Part shown: positions 25,438-32,891 of the stretch, one piece after another
How positions within the stretch are numbered: the stretch's first letter is position 1
Layout: the number at the start of each line of letters is the position of its first letter
Origin: Lentisphaeria bacterium
GTDB lineage: Bacteria; Verrucomicrobiota; Lentisphaeria; Oligosphaerales; Oligosphaeraceae
Direction: 5' to 3'
Length of the DNA stretch: 48,022 nucleotides
Assembly (NCBI GenBank): GCA_016288215.1
Contig: JAEEYQ010000002.1
Span: 1-48,022 of the forward strand
The notes under the pieces: generated by a model
Seen by the model: only the letters and a program-made list of their open reading frames with translations
The model's database searches: none
What the model was told of the DNA's origin: nothing
Made by a program: the position numbers and the translations under genes

Positions 25438-27339
25438 TCACATAGACCAAAAGGCCTCCTCTGACAGGATCGTAACACCCATCTTCTTGGCCTTGAGGAT
25501 TTTAGACGATGTTGACGAAGGATCCGCCACCACCAAGTACGTTGTGGCGGAGGTCACGGTGTCCACAGGAACCAGTCCCTTCTCACGGGCGGCCTGATGC
25601 ATTTCAGAACGCGGCCGTGTGGACTTTCCGGTGAAGCAGATGGTCTTGTCATCGGCGCCAACGGGCGTTGACGGTTTCAAATTGAACTCTCCAAGTAGTT
25701 CATGGATATAGCTTTGCTCCTTTTCGATGCCATCATGGATGCGTCGTGCCATCACCTCGCCAATGCCGACGGCCCGTGTCAGTTGTGCTATATCTAGTCC
25801 CTTCAGGATCTCCTCCAGCGGATAAAGTTTCAGCAGCTCCTCAGCGGCCTTGCGACCCAGTTCCGGAATATTCAGCGCCGTGAGGAACTGGACCGCATCG
25901 CATTGGCGCGCCTTCTCAATCTCCGCCATGATTGCCATAATTCGCACGCAGCCCAAGCCTTCCGCATTGAAAAGCGCTTCCTTCTTCAGCCGCATGAAGC
26001 CCAGAAGATCCCGAATGCCAGTCCGTTCCATGATGGAGCGGACAATCTCCTTGCCAATTCCAAACATGCCCACGGTGGCCACGCTGAAATACAGTCGGTT
26101 CAGATGCTGCTCGCCACATTCGGGGTTTCGGCAAAACAGATTCGCGCCATCCCGCTCCAACAGACTGCCGCATTCGGGACAGTTCGTCACTTCCGTGGGA
26201 GGCGCATCCCCCACATCCAAAACCTCCGCCAAGTACGGAATCACGTCGCCGGCGCGCTCCACACGCACTTTTGAGCCAATGCGAATGCCGCCTTCCACGA
26301 TGCCAGGCTGTCCTTCAAATGTATCCAGCACAGGCACTTTCACATTTGTGACCGTGACGCCGCCAATGTCCCGCGGCTCAATCTGCGCCGTCGCCGCCAA
26401 CGTGCCGCGCTTGCCGATGGTGAAGGTGAAGCCGGTCACCACGCTCTCCACAGACTCATTGGTGAACTTCAGCGCAATGGCGTTGCGCGGATGGTGCTCC
26501 GTGTAGCCAAGAGACTCGCCGTAAGCGGAGTCCATCAGCCTGACCACAATGCCGTCCATGGGATAGTCCAGTTTCACGATTTCGCTGCGAATGCCCTCCC
26601 ATTGTGCATCGAAGTCCTTCAGATAGAGAAGGAAACGATGGCTGTCGTAATCGACGAACGTCAGTCTGGCCCCCTGTCTGCGATAGAAGTCCACGCCATC
26701 ATTTGCCACAATGCCCGCGACGGCGTTGCGGCTGTTCTTGAAAGGGGTCCCCGTTTTTGTAAGTACATCGCGATACGATGTTTCAAATACGCTGTCCCGG
26801 ATGACAATCTCACCGAGGATGCCGTCTTTCTTGTCGGATTCAATGTCGATAATGGGCAATTTGTCGCTGATATTGACGCCGATTCTGCCATCCCCCCGCG
26901 TCACAAGGATACCGTTTTCGAGGCGGCCAGAGATGCCGTCGTATTTTGGCTGAACCCAGAACGCCTCTTCGCGGGAGCGGGCGACTTTGCTCATCCATTC
27001 CTTTAAATCATTGGTGGTGTATACTTTACCCAAACTCAGCATCGGCTTGCGGTGGACGATTTTCTCTCCTGCGGCGGCGGCTTCGCCCACTGTGTTCAGC
27101 AGCGGATTATCGGGATCCAGACTCCGCAGACGCTCCACCAGCCGGTCATACTCCACATCGCTAATCTCTGGAGCGCCTTTTTTCCAATAGAGGTCGTTGT
27201 GATGCTGAATCTCTTCCTCCAGATGGCGAATGGCTTCGTCGTCCTCCGCAGGACGGCTTTTCCGCACAGCGTCCTTCTCTGGACGTTTTTTCGGCTCATC
27301 CGTCTCGTCAAGGAAAAAACTCAACTGCTGATAGCTCAT
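25438..27339 (-). CDS. ligA: NAD-dependent DNA ligase, divergent LigA
   Basis: 633 residues from ATG 27339. A ~35-residue charged N-terminal extension precedes the NAD-binding Ia domain (HHNDLYWKKGAPEISDVEYDRL). The adenylation domain has the catalytic lysine K132 in PKYDG and RGDG, then the OB fold, a Zn finger (CPEC...CRNPEC), helix-hairpin-helix repeats and a C-terminal BRCT domain. The enzyme seals nicks using NAD+. The adenylation domain is noticeably divergent: KYDGISG replaces the usual KLDGLA-like motif, and VTNVKVPVLD replaces the usual SRATLHN segment. It may be either the only ligase or a second copy. It lies between GH43 (35 bases) and the GNAT gene (overlap). Confidence 0.9.
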   Translation of the reverse strand: MSYQQLSFFLDETDEPKKRPEKDAVRKSRPAEDDEAIRHLEEEIQHHNDLYWKKGAPEISDVEYDRLVERLRSLDPDNPLLNTVGEAAAAGEKIVHRKPMLSLGKVYTTNDLKEWMSKVARSREEAFWVQPKYDGISGRLENGILVTRGDGRIGVNISDKLPIIDIESDKKDGILGEIVIRDSVFETSYRDVLTKTGTPFKNSRNAVAGIVANDGVDFYRRQGARLTFVDYDSHRFLLYLKDFDAQWEGIRSEIVKLDYPMDGIVVRLMDSAYGESLGYTEHHPRNAIALKFTNESVESVVTGFTFTIGKRGTLAATAQIEPRDIGGVTVTNVKVPVLDTFEGQPGIVEGGIRIGSKVRVERAGDVIPYLAEVLDVGDAPPTEVTNCPECGSLLERDGANLFCRNPECGEQHLNRLYFSVATVGMFGIGKEIVRSIMERTGIRDLLGFMRLKKEALFNAEGLGCVRIMAIMAEIEKARQCDAVQFLTALNIPELGRKAAEELLKLYPLEEILKGLDIAQLTRAVGIGEVMARRIHDGIEKEQSYIHELLGEFNLKPSTPVGADDKTICFTGKSTRPRSEMHQAAREKGLVPVDTVTSATTYLVVADPSSTSSKILKAKKMGVTILSEEAFWSM

Positions 27340-27374
27340 GTTCCCGTCCCCTATTCATAAGAAGTCGCAAGATC

Positions 27375-28316
27375 CTATTGCTGAATGGAAATCATGCCAT
27401 CCGCGTCCTCCAGAAGCGGGAAGAACCTCGCGCGTTCCTGTCCACCAGGAGAATTTGGCGCATGAAGCACAAGCATCACCGTTCCGTCAAACTTGCGAAA
27501 GATGGAGCAATGGCCGCCATGCTCAGAGAAAAGCGGTTTGGCATGCTGTGTCCATTCGCCGTCCAGCCGCCCGTTGGAGCTTTCCGCAATGCCCACCGTG
27601 TAACGGCCGTTTGGGGTACTGGACCACAGTAGGAACAAGCGCCCTTTCGCGCTTTTGTAGAAGCAGGGGCCGTCGGTGACATAGGCAGGATAATCGCGCT
27701 CTTTGCAGGGGCGTTTCGTGACCCATGGGGCATCCGTCGCGCAAAAGAGATATTTGGGATTACCGACGCGGCGGCTCAGATCGTCGGAAAGACGCTGGGC
27801 GCAAATGGTGCCGTTGCGGACCTGACACCATTCATGGCAGAAGACGATGTACGGCACGCCATCCTCCACGTAGAGCGTCCCATCAAGACACTCCCAATGT
27901 TCCGGCGTGGCCGGCCCTTCGGAAATCGGCTGATAGGGCCCCGTGGAGGTTTCAGAAGCGAAAATCTGCGTCCCACGGTAATGGTTCGGTGATTTCATGG
28001 AGGCGAAAAGATAGTATTTTCCCTTGTACATATGGATTTCAGGCGCCCAAAATTCCTTTGTCGCCCAAAAGCCCTCCGGCGGCGTGAAGATGCGGAAGGG
28101 CTTCTCCCATTTTTGTAAATCATTGCTCTTGTATAACATAAAGCCGGGTCCGCCTTCTCCGGCGGAGCCGCTGGACACCATGTAATAGGCATTTTCCTCC
28201 GCAACAGGAAGGATGAAGGGATCCCGAATCAGAATGTTGGACGTCTCAAGCAAATCAGCGGCGACCCCCACGGATGATGCGGCAAGCAATATGGCCAAGC
28301 CCAGGTACGGTTTCAT
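27375..28316 (-). CDS. Secreted GH43-family glycosidase
   Basis: 313 residues from ATG 28316 with a clear signal peptide (LGLAILLAASSVGVAA, cleavage about residue 20). The five-bladed propeller motifs of GH43 are visible: IRDPFIL with the base Asp32, FWAPEIHMYKGKYYLF, and LDGTLY with Asp145 that tunes the acid. At the position usually holding the catalytic acid in an EGP context the sequence is VTDGPCFY (D215), a variant that seems characteristic of one GH43 subgroup. GH43 enzymes act on arabinose, xylose or galactose linkages. The gene is 35 bases from both the ROK kinase and ligA, within a sugar-use run. Confidence 0.87.
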   Translation of the reverse strand: MKPYLGLAILLAASSVGVAADLLETSNILIRDPFILPVAEENAYYMVSSGSAGEGGPGFMLYKSNDLQKWEKPFRIFTPPEGFWATKEFWAPEIHMYKGKYYLFASMKSPNHYRGTQIFASETSTGPYQPISEGPATPEHWECLDGTLYVEDGVPYIVFCHEWCQVRNGTICAQRLSDDLSRRVGNPKYLFCATDAPWVTKRPCKERDYPAYVTDGPCFYKSAKGRLFLLWSSTPNGRYTVGIAESSNGRLDGEWTQHAKPLFSEHGGHCSIFRKFDGTVMLVLHAPNSPGGQERARFFPLLEDADGMISIQQ

Positions 28317-28351
28317 GGCATCTCCTATCTAACTTATTGATTATAAACAAC

Positions 28352-29239
28352 TTATGACATTCGATATTTGGCGACTGCCACGGCGGACATGCAGCCAGTC
28401 GCCTCTCCCAGCGCGGCAGGTACAATCTGACAGGCGGCCAAAGCCTGCGGCAGCGCCTCCGCCTCCAGCTCCTCTCGCATGGTCCGCTCCAAAAAGCGTC
28501 CGGATCGGGTGTAGACACTGCCCAAGACAATGCGCTCCGGGTTCAGGATGTCAATGAGAATCGCCAATCCCCTGCCCAGCCAGCGTCCGCTTTCCTCCCA
28601 CACGGCAAGGGCTTCCGAAACACCGCGTTCCGCCGCTTCGGCCAATTCCTTCGCCGTGGGATGAGGCAAGCCAGGGATTCGCCCCTCCGCAAGCCGCGCC
28701 AGTCCGCCGCCGCTGCAGAATCCCTCAAAGGAGCCGGCCTTGTTGTAGCCGACAGGTCCGTTCGGCGCCATGCGCACATGGCCGATTTCTCCCGCGTCCC
28801 CTGTGGTCCCCTCATAGAGGCGTCCATCAATGATTAGTCCACCACCCATGCCTGTGCCATGGGTCAGAAAGACCATGTTGCGTGTGCCTTTGCCTGCGCC
28901 AAACTGCCATTCGGCCAAAGCGCAGGCGTTGGCGTCGTTCATGAGAAAGGCACGGCCGCCGAACCGCCGCTCCACTTCGGCCACAATGGGCACGCCGTCC
29001 CATTCGGGAAGATTCGGCGGCGACAGCACCACTCCTGCCGCCGCATCCAGCGGACCGCCGCAGGCAATGCCCACGGTCTGCGAGCCATCTGGCTCCAATT
29101 GTCCTATGGCCTGAAAGAGGCGCTCCAGCGTCTCCGCAACATGGGTTGTGGGAAACCGAAGCGTCTTCTGGATGTGGCCTTCGTCATCGGCCTTCACCAC
29201 GGAGCATTTGGTTCCGCCAATGTCTAGGCCAATAATCAT
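28352..29239 (-). CDS. ROK-family sugar kinase
   Basis: 295 residues from ATG 29239. The phosphate-binding DIGGTK motif is at 5-10, LMNDANACALAEW at ~100-112 carries the catalytic Asp, then LTHGTGMGGGLIIDGRLYEGTTGDAGEIGH. The Zn-binding Cys-x-Cys-G-x2-G-Cys of canonical ROK proteins is replaced by GYNKAGSFE, so no Zn is expected there. No DNA-binding domain is present, so it is an enzyme (glucokinase/fructokinase-like), not a repressor. Its start overlaps the mtlD stop by one base (TAATG). It likely phosphorylates the sugar released by neighbouring enzymes. Confidence 0.92.
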   Translation of the reverse strand: MIIGLDIGGTKCSVVKADDEGHIQKTLRFPTTHVAETLERLFQAIGQLEPDGSQTVGIACGGPLDAAAGVVLSPPNLPEWDGVPIVAEVERRFGGRAFLMNDANACALAEWQFGAGKGTRNMVFLTHGTGMGGGLIIDGRLYEGTTGDAGEIGHVRMAPNGPVGYNKAGSFEGFCSGGGLARLAEGRIPGLPHPTAKELAEAAERGVSEALAVWEESGRWLGRGLAILIDILNPERIVLGSVYTRSGRFLERTMREELEAEALPQALAACQIVPAALGEATGCMSAVAVAKYRMS

Positions 29240-30429
29240 TAACGATTCTCCGGCAATGCCTTACGATTCTTGAGAAGGGCCTGATAGCCGTCCATGACCA
29301 ACTTGCCCAGGACGCTTCCGGGTTCAATTCCGGCCACTTCCTTCAGCGTCGCCTCTGGCCCCGCCGCCTTCAGCTTCTCCTGCAGGGTCGCCGCGCTGGG
29401 GTCGCCTTCCGGATTGAAGAACAGCGCCGCCGCAATGCCCCACGCCAGATGTACAGGCTTCACGCCATGAGCGCAGGCCAAATTAGCCGCGCCCACCAGC
29501 CGGTCCTCCGCCGCCAGTTTGCGCAGAGGATCCCGCCCCAGACGGAAGATCACATCGCCCAGCCGACGGTTCGTGAACCGCACCAGCAGATCCTCCACAT
29601 GGGCGTTCAACCACGCAGGATCCGCGTGGAATTCGCCGCAAATGCCTTGGACGCTTTCCTTTAGACCAGCCAGCATGAAACCGCGAACCTCTTGGTCCGC
29701 CATGGCCTCATAGCCAAATTCATAGCCCCGCAGGAAGCCCACGTAGGACATCAGCGCATGGCCGCAGTTATGGACATACAGCTTCCGGGCGGTGAAGACC
29801 TCAAAGTCGTCATAGGCCGTCATGGCCGAAATCTCTGGAATGGGACCCACAAAACCCTTCTTGTCCACAGGAAGCTCCTTGTAGGGTTCGGCGCGGATCA
29901 GTGTGGCGTCCTCCGCCCGCATCTCCGGCGTCGGCGCGGGCACCATGCGGCCAATGACCGTGTTGACCAAACCCGTCTGGGTGTCCAAATACGCCTTCGC
30001 CTCGGGGGCGATAAGGCCGTTGAGCATGTCGCGGACAATCTGCGCCGCCCCATGAAGGTTCTCGCAAATGATGAAATTGATGGGGCCCGCTCCGTTCTTC
30101 GCCCGCAGCGCCAATCCCGCCGCAATGTTGGGAACCACAAACTTCAGGACGTTCGCCCCAACGGCCGTCGCCCCGATGTCTGCCTCCGCGACGACTTTCG
30201 CCACCGCCTCCTTGTCATTGCTGTTCACTGCTTTAACCGGTCCGATGAGATAGTCTTTCACCTCGTCGTTAGTCACGGTCTGGAGATGATAGGAGCCACA
30301 GCGGTTCATTTTGTCAATAAGCTCCTGAACCACATCCACAAACGTCACCTCATAGCCGGACTCCGTGAAAAGTTGCCCGATGAATCCACGGCCAATGTTG
30401 CCGCAGCCGAAAATCACTGCCTTTTTCAT
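29239..30429 (-). CDS. mtlD: Mannitol-1-phosphate 5-dehydrogenase
   Basis: 396 residues from ATG 30429 (AGGAA upstream; the open frame extends further but the Rossmann fold begins here). The N-terminal GxGxxGRG motif (FGCGNIGRGF, 7-16) binds NAD. The long-chain polyol dehydrogenase domain follows, with HNCGHALMSYVGFLRG in the C-terminal helical half. It interconverts mannitol-1-phosphate and fructose-6-phosphate in the cytoplasm. No mannitol PTS gene is nearby; the adjacent ROK kinase may supply a phosphorylated substrate. It lies 22 bases after the small secreted protein and is coupled to the kinase. Confidence 0.93.
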   Translation of the reverse strand: MKKAVIFGCGNIGRGFIGQLFTESGYEVTFVDVVQELIDKMNRCGSYHLQTVTNDEVKDYLIGPVKAVNSNDKEAVAKVVAEADIGATAVGANVLKFVVPNIAAGLALRAKNGAGPINFIICENLHGAAQIVRDMLNGLIAPEAKAYLDTQTGLVNTVIGRMVPAPTPEMRAEDATLIRAEPYKELPVDKKGFVGPIPEISAMTAYDDFEVFTARKLYVHNCGHALMSYVGFLRGYEFGYEAMADQEVRGFMLAGLKESVQGICGEFHADPAWLNAHVEDLLVRFTNRRLGDVIFRLGRDPLRKLAAEDRLVGAANLACAHGVKPVHLAWGIAAALFFNPEGDPSAATLQEKLKAAGPEATLKEVAGIEPGSVLGKLVMDGYQALLKNRKALPENR

Positions 30430-30451
30430 GTTCTGAATTCCTATGCTGTTT

Positions 30452-30934
30452 TTATGGTTCCGCGGTGCCGACGGGAGCCGGCTTCTCCGCGACAAACGAA
30501 ACAATGGTCTTGCGTTTGACCGCGAACTCGCTCTTCGTCCGCATGTCATGCTTCTCCTTCCCCGCCACCAACGTCAGCTTCACATCGGCAGGCAACTGGG
30601 CCGTGTCCCATTTCAGGACAATTGGCTTGCCGCCTTTCAGCGGCTCGCAGCGCAGACTCCAAGTTTGAGGAAGTTTCAATGAACGCACGTCCTTGTAATA
30701 GGACGGCAAATTGGGCTCCGGATTCACCATGCCCACAATGCCGGTTCCCATGCCCATGGGCGGCGCAAAGATGTCCATTTTGGCGTCATAGCCGTCCGTC
30801 GCCTTCTCCGCACAGCCAAAATGGATGTCCGCAATCTGCGCTCCAGTCAGATTCACGCGGACTAGAAAGTCCCCCGCCAACGCGCCGCAGCCGCCTATAT
30901 ATAATATAAGGTATAGGAAAGCCAGTCTGTTCAT
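30452..30934 (-). CDS. Small exported protein of unknown function
   Basis: 160 residues from ATG 30934 (AGGAGA six bases upstream). A hydrophobic N-terminus, LAFLYLILYIGGCGALAG, serves as signal peptide; IGGC could be an atypical lipobox. The mature part has the pattern FGCAEKATDGYDAKMDIFAPP, then DVRSLKLPQTWSL, VLKWDTAQLPAD and HDMRTKSEF. This is a beta-sandwich-like layout I recognise from C-terminal modules of exported PVC and related proteins (FGxxxxATDGYDxxxD...PPP, LTWDxxxLP). Here it is a stand-alone protein. It is first in the mtlD-ROK-GH43 run, 22 bases before mtlD. Function unknown. Confidence 0.75.
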   Translation of the reverse strand: MNRLAFLYLILYIGGCGALAGDFLVRVNLTGAQIADIHFGCAEKATDGYDAKMDIFAPPMGMGTGIVGMVNPEPNLPSYYKDVRSLKLPQTWSLRCEPLKGGKPIVLKWDTAQLPADVKLTLVAGKEKHDMRTKSEFAVKRKTIVSFVAEKPAPVGTAEP

Positions 30935-31193
30935 GTCAGATTCTCCTGTCTGTTTCAAATGTAATCATTCTTTCCAAATTGGCAAGACGAAAGAAAGGGT
31001 TTCTCCCCTTTATCATCCACAGAATGCACAAAATCTACAGCAGGGAACGGTCTCATGGCGGCAGTTCGCCGCTCTTTCAGATTTTGCTGTGGAATTTTGA
31101 GACTCCTTCTGAATCGTCATTTTTATCAATTTTATTTCAGTTTGTCACTTGCAAATCCATTTTTCAGCACTCTGAAAATGCGGTTTTCCAAAC

Positions 31194-31335
31194 TGTTGAT
31201 AACTTTTTCTTGTGCAAAAGCAAACGTTTGCACTTGAATGTCCGAAGTGAAAAATGATATTTCTAAAATATTGATAATCAACTAGTTATAAAATATATAA
31301 CTTTGTCTAAAGCGAGAAAACAGCCCTGTTGATAA
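31194..31335. promoter_or_regulatory. AT-rich control region with DnaA-box-like sites
   Basis: This is the core of the 568-base gene-free stretch 30935-31502. TGTTGATAA occurs at 31194-31202 and 31327-31335 (reverse complement TTATCAACA, one mismatch to the DnaA-box consensus), with TATTGATAA at 31269-31277. An inverted repeat AGTTATA/TATAACT spans 31284-31302. Any promoter for the 30.9-kb run should lie here. No gene was found. Confidence 0.3.
31220..31231. promoter_or_regulatory. LacI/PurR-type operator palindrome
   Basis: GCAAACGTTTGC is a perfect 12-base palindrome with central CG, the form recognised by LacI-family repressors (PurR-like core). It lies about 290 bases upstream of the start of the exported-protein/mtlD/ROK/GH43 run on the minus strand, which suits sugar-responsive repression. 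No LacI gene is in the window. Confidence 0.45.
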
Positions 31336-31391
31336 CTTGTTGAGAAAATGAACAGAAGGGATGGGAAGAAAGGTTCAGCACTGCCAAAGGC

Positions 31392-31423
31392 AATCCAAAT
31401 CAGCGGCAAACCGCCTTTGGATT
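31392..31423. terminator. Hairpin downstream of the FtsH/flavoprotein genes
   Basis: AATCCAAA/TTTGGATT (8 bp) encloses GCGG/CCGC (4 bp). An overlapping alternative stem is CCAAAGGC/GCCTTTGG. It lies 80-110 bases beyond the flavoprotein stop on the minus strand. A U-run is lacking, so termination is only likely. Confidence 0.4.
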
Positions 31424-31502
31424 CATCCTGTCAAGTCGGAATCCCAAAAATTTTCTGAAATAATTATGATGCGCTGGCGAAAAGAGGCCAAATTGCCAAT
31501 TA

Positions 31503-32891
31503 TCAAATGCTTGTCAGCAGTCTATTGCTGGCCGCCGCCCCACTGATAAGCGCCCCCATGATGCCGACCAGCCCCTGATCGGTGCCGCTGACAAAGGCGT
31601 TTTCCCATGGAGTCTCTCCTGTTCTTGACTTACGTACACTGCCATAGATGACGCCATTGACCTTGCCTGTGTAACGACGGATGGTCTTCGGCGTGAAAGT
31701 CTCGTGGGCATCGACGTGTTCCATGAATCCTGGATACTGACTGTCCAGCAGAAGGGCGCTGCGTTGAGCCATCTCCTCCTTCGCCCTGCGGTAGCTAAGT
31801 TCTTCCATGTCAAGCCAATAAGCCGGACGGGTCAGTTGCGCGATGCGAACCTGACGGGCGGCCGGACCATCACCACAGCCCACATAGTTGTCTGGAACGC
31901 ACAGGACATAGGCCTCCATTTCGCCATCCGCTGGAAGCTGATAGCGGAAGGTCTCCTTGAGGCTGCAGAAGGTGACGCAGGCCTCCAGGCCCAATTCGCA
32001 GGGCGGACAGGTCATCTGGAAAATGGTCTCCATGAATCCCATGCTTCCCGTCGGCCAATGAGTCCAATCGTCCCCTACCCTGTCATCGCAAAGGGCCATG
32101 GTCTCAGGAATCCCCAGGCAAGACACAAATGACTCTGCCGTATGGGTTTCGCCATTGTCCAACTCCACGGCCACAAGACGGTTTCCCTCCCCATGAAGCC
32201 GACGGACTCCTCTTCCCAAAGCCAATTCGCCCCCATTGGCGCGGAATTTCTCCACCAACGTGTCCAGCAGGGGTTTTATGCCATGTTTCGGACGCGCAAG
32301 TCCCTCCAGGAAAATGCTTTTGAACAAAATGCAGAACATCTGGAAATCCATTTGCTCTGCTTGAGGGCATCCATAGACCATGACAGGAAACAACAGCATG
32401 TCCCGCAACAGCGGGTTGGAGACATATTCAGCAAGGCACTCAGCCGCGTTGGAGGGGGGCCAGATACCGTGGTACACGTCCTCTTTGGTGAGCCATTCGA
32501 CAAAACGAGTCAGGCCATCATGGTCTTCAGGGAAGAACTGCCGCACTTGCCCCATCAAGTCTTTCCAGTCATTGGTGATACGCAACTCCCTCTGCGGGAA
32601 TCGGATAAGGGAAAAGGACTGGGGACAGAGCGCCAACTCCTCGCGACGAAGCCGCAATTGCCGCAACAGGAGGTTCAACGGGGCCTTATGATCTTTGCCA
32701 TCAGGGACATAGTTGGTCATGGCGTGAAGCCCCACGTCCATAAAATGGCCCCTGCGGGGGTAGTAGGAATTCAGGCCGCCGGGAAAGACATGTCGTTCGA
32801 AGATGCAGACCTTCTTGCCATAGTGGGCCAATCGAATGCCCGCGCTGAGTCCAGACATGCCAGCGCCGATGATGATGCAATCGTAATGCAT
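31503..32891 (-). CDS. FAD-dependent oxidoreductase of the phytoene desaturase (CrtI/CrtISO) family
   Basis: 462 residues from ATG 32891, immediately after the ftsH stop. The dinucleotide-binding motif IIIGAGMSGLSAGIRLA is at 6-22, followed by FERHVFPGGLNSYY and the C-terminal FAD signature NAFVSGTDQGLVGIMGALISGAAASNRLL. The family includes carotenoid desaturases/isomerases and retinol saturases. No crtB or other carotenoid gene is nearby, so the substrate is open. It probably shares the ftsH transcript. Confidence 0.87.
   Translation of the reverse strand: MHYDCIIIGAGMSGLSAGIRLAHYGKKVCIFERHVFPGGLNSYYPRRGHFMDVGLHAMTNYVPDGKDHKAPLNLLLRQLRLRREELALCPQSFSLIRFPQRELRITNDWKDLMGQVRQFFPEDHDGLTRFVEWLTKEDVYHGIWPPSNAAECLAEYVSNPLLRDMLLFPVMVYGCPQAEQMDFQMFCILFKSIFLEGLARPKHGIKPLLDTLVEKFRANGGELALGRGVRRLHGEGNRLVAVELDNGETHTAESFVSCLGIPETMALCDDRVGDDWTHWPTGSMGFMETIFQMTCPPCELGLEACVTFCSLKETFRYQLPADGEMEAYVLCVPDNYVGCGDGPAARQVRIAQLTRPAYWLDMEELSYRRAKEEMAQRSALLLDSQYPGFMEHVDAHETFTPKTIRRYTGKVNGVIYGSVRKSRTGETPWENAFVSGTDQGLVGIMGALISGAAASNRLLTSI

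Noticed and set aside
31100..31400. Replication origin
   Set aside because: Only two or three near-consensus DnaA boxes and no dnaA, dnaN, gyrB or parAB genes around; kept only as a weak regulatory observation.
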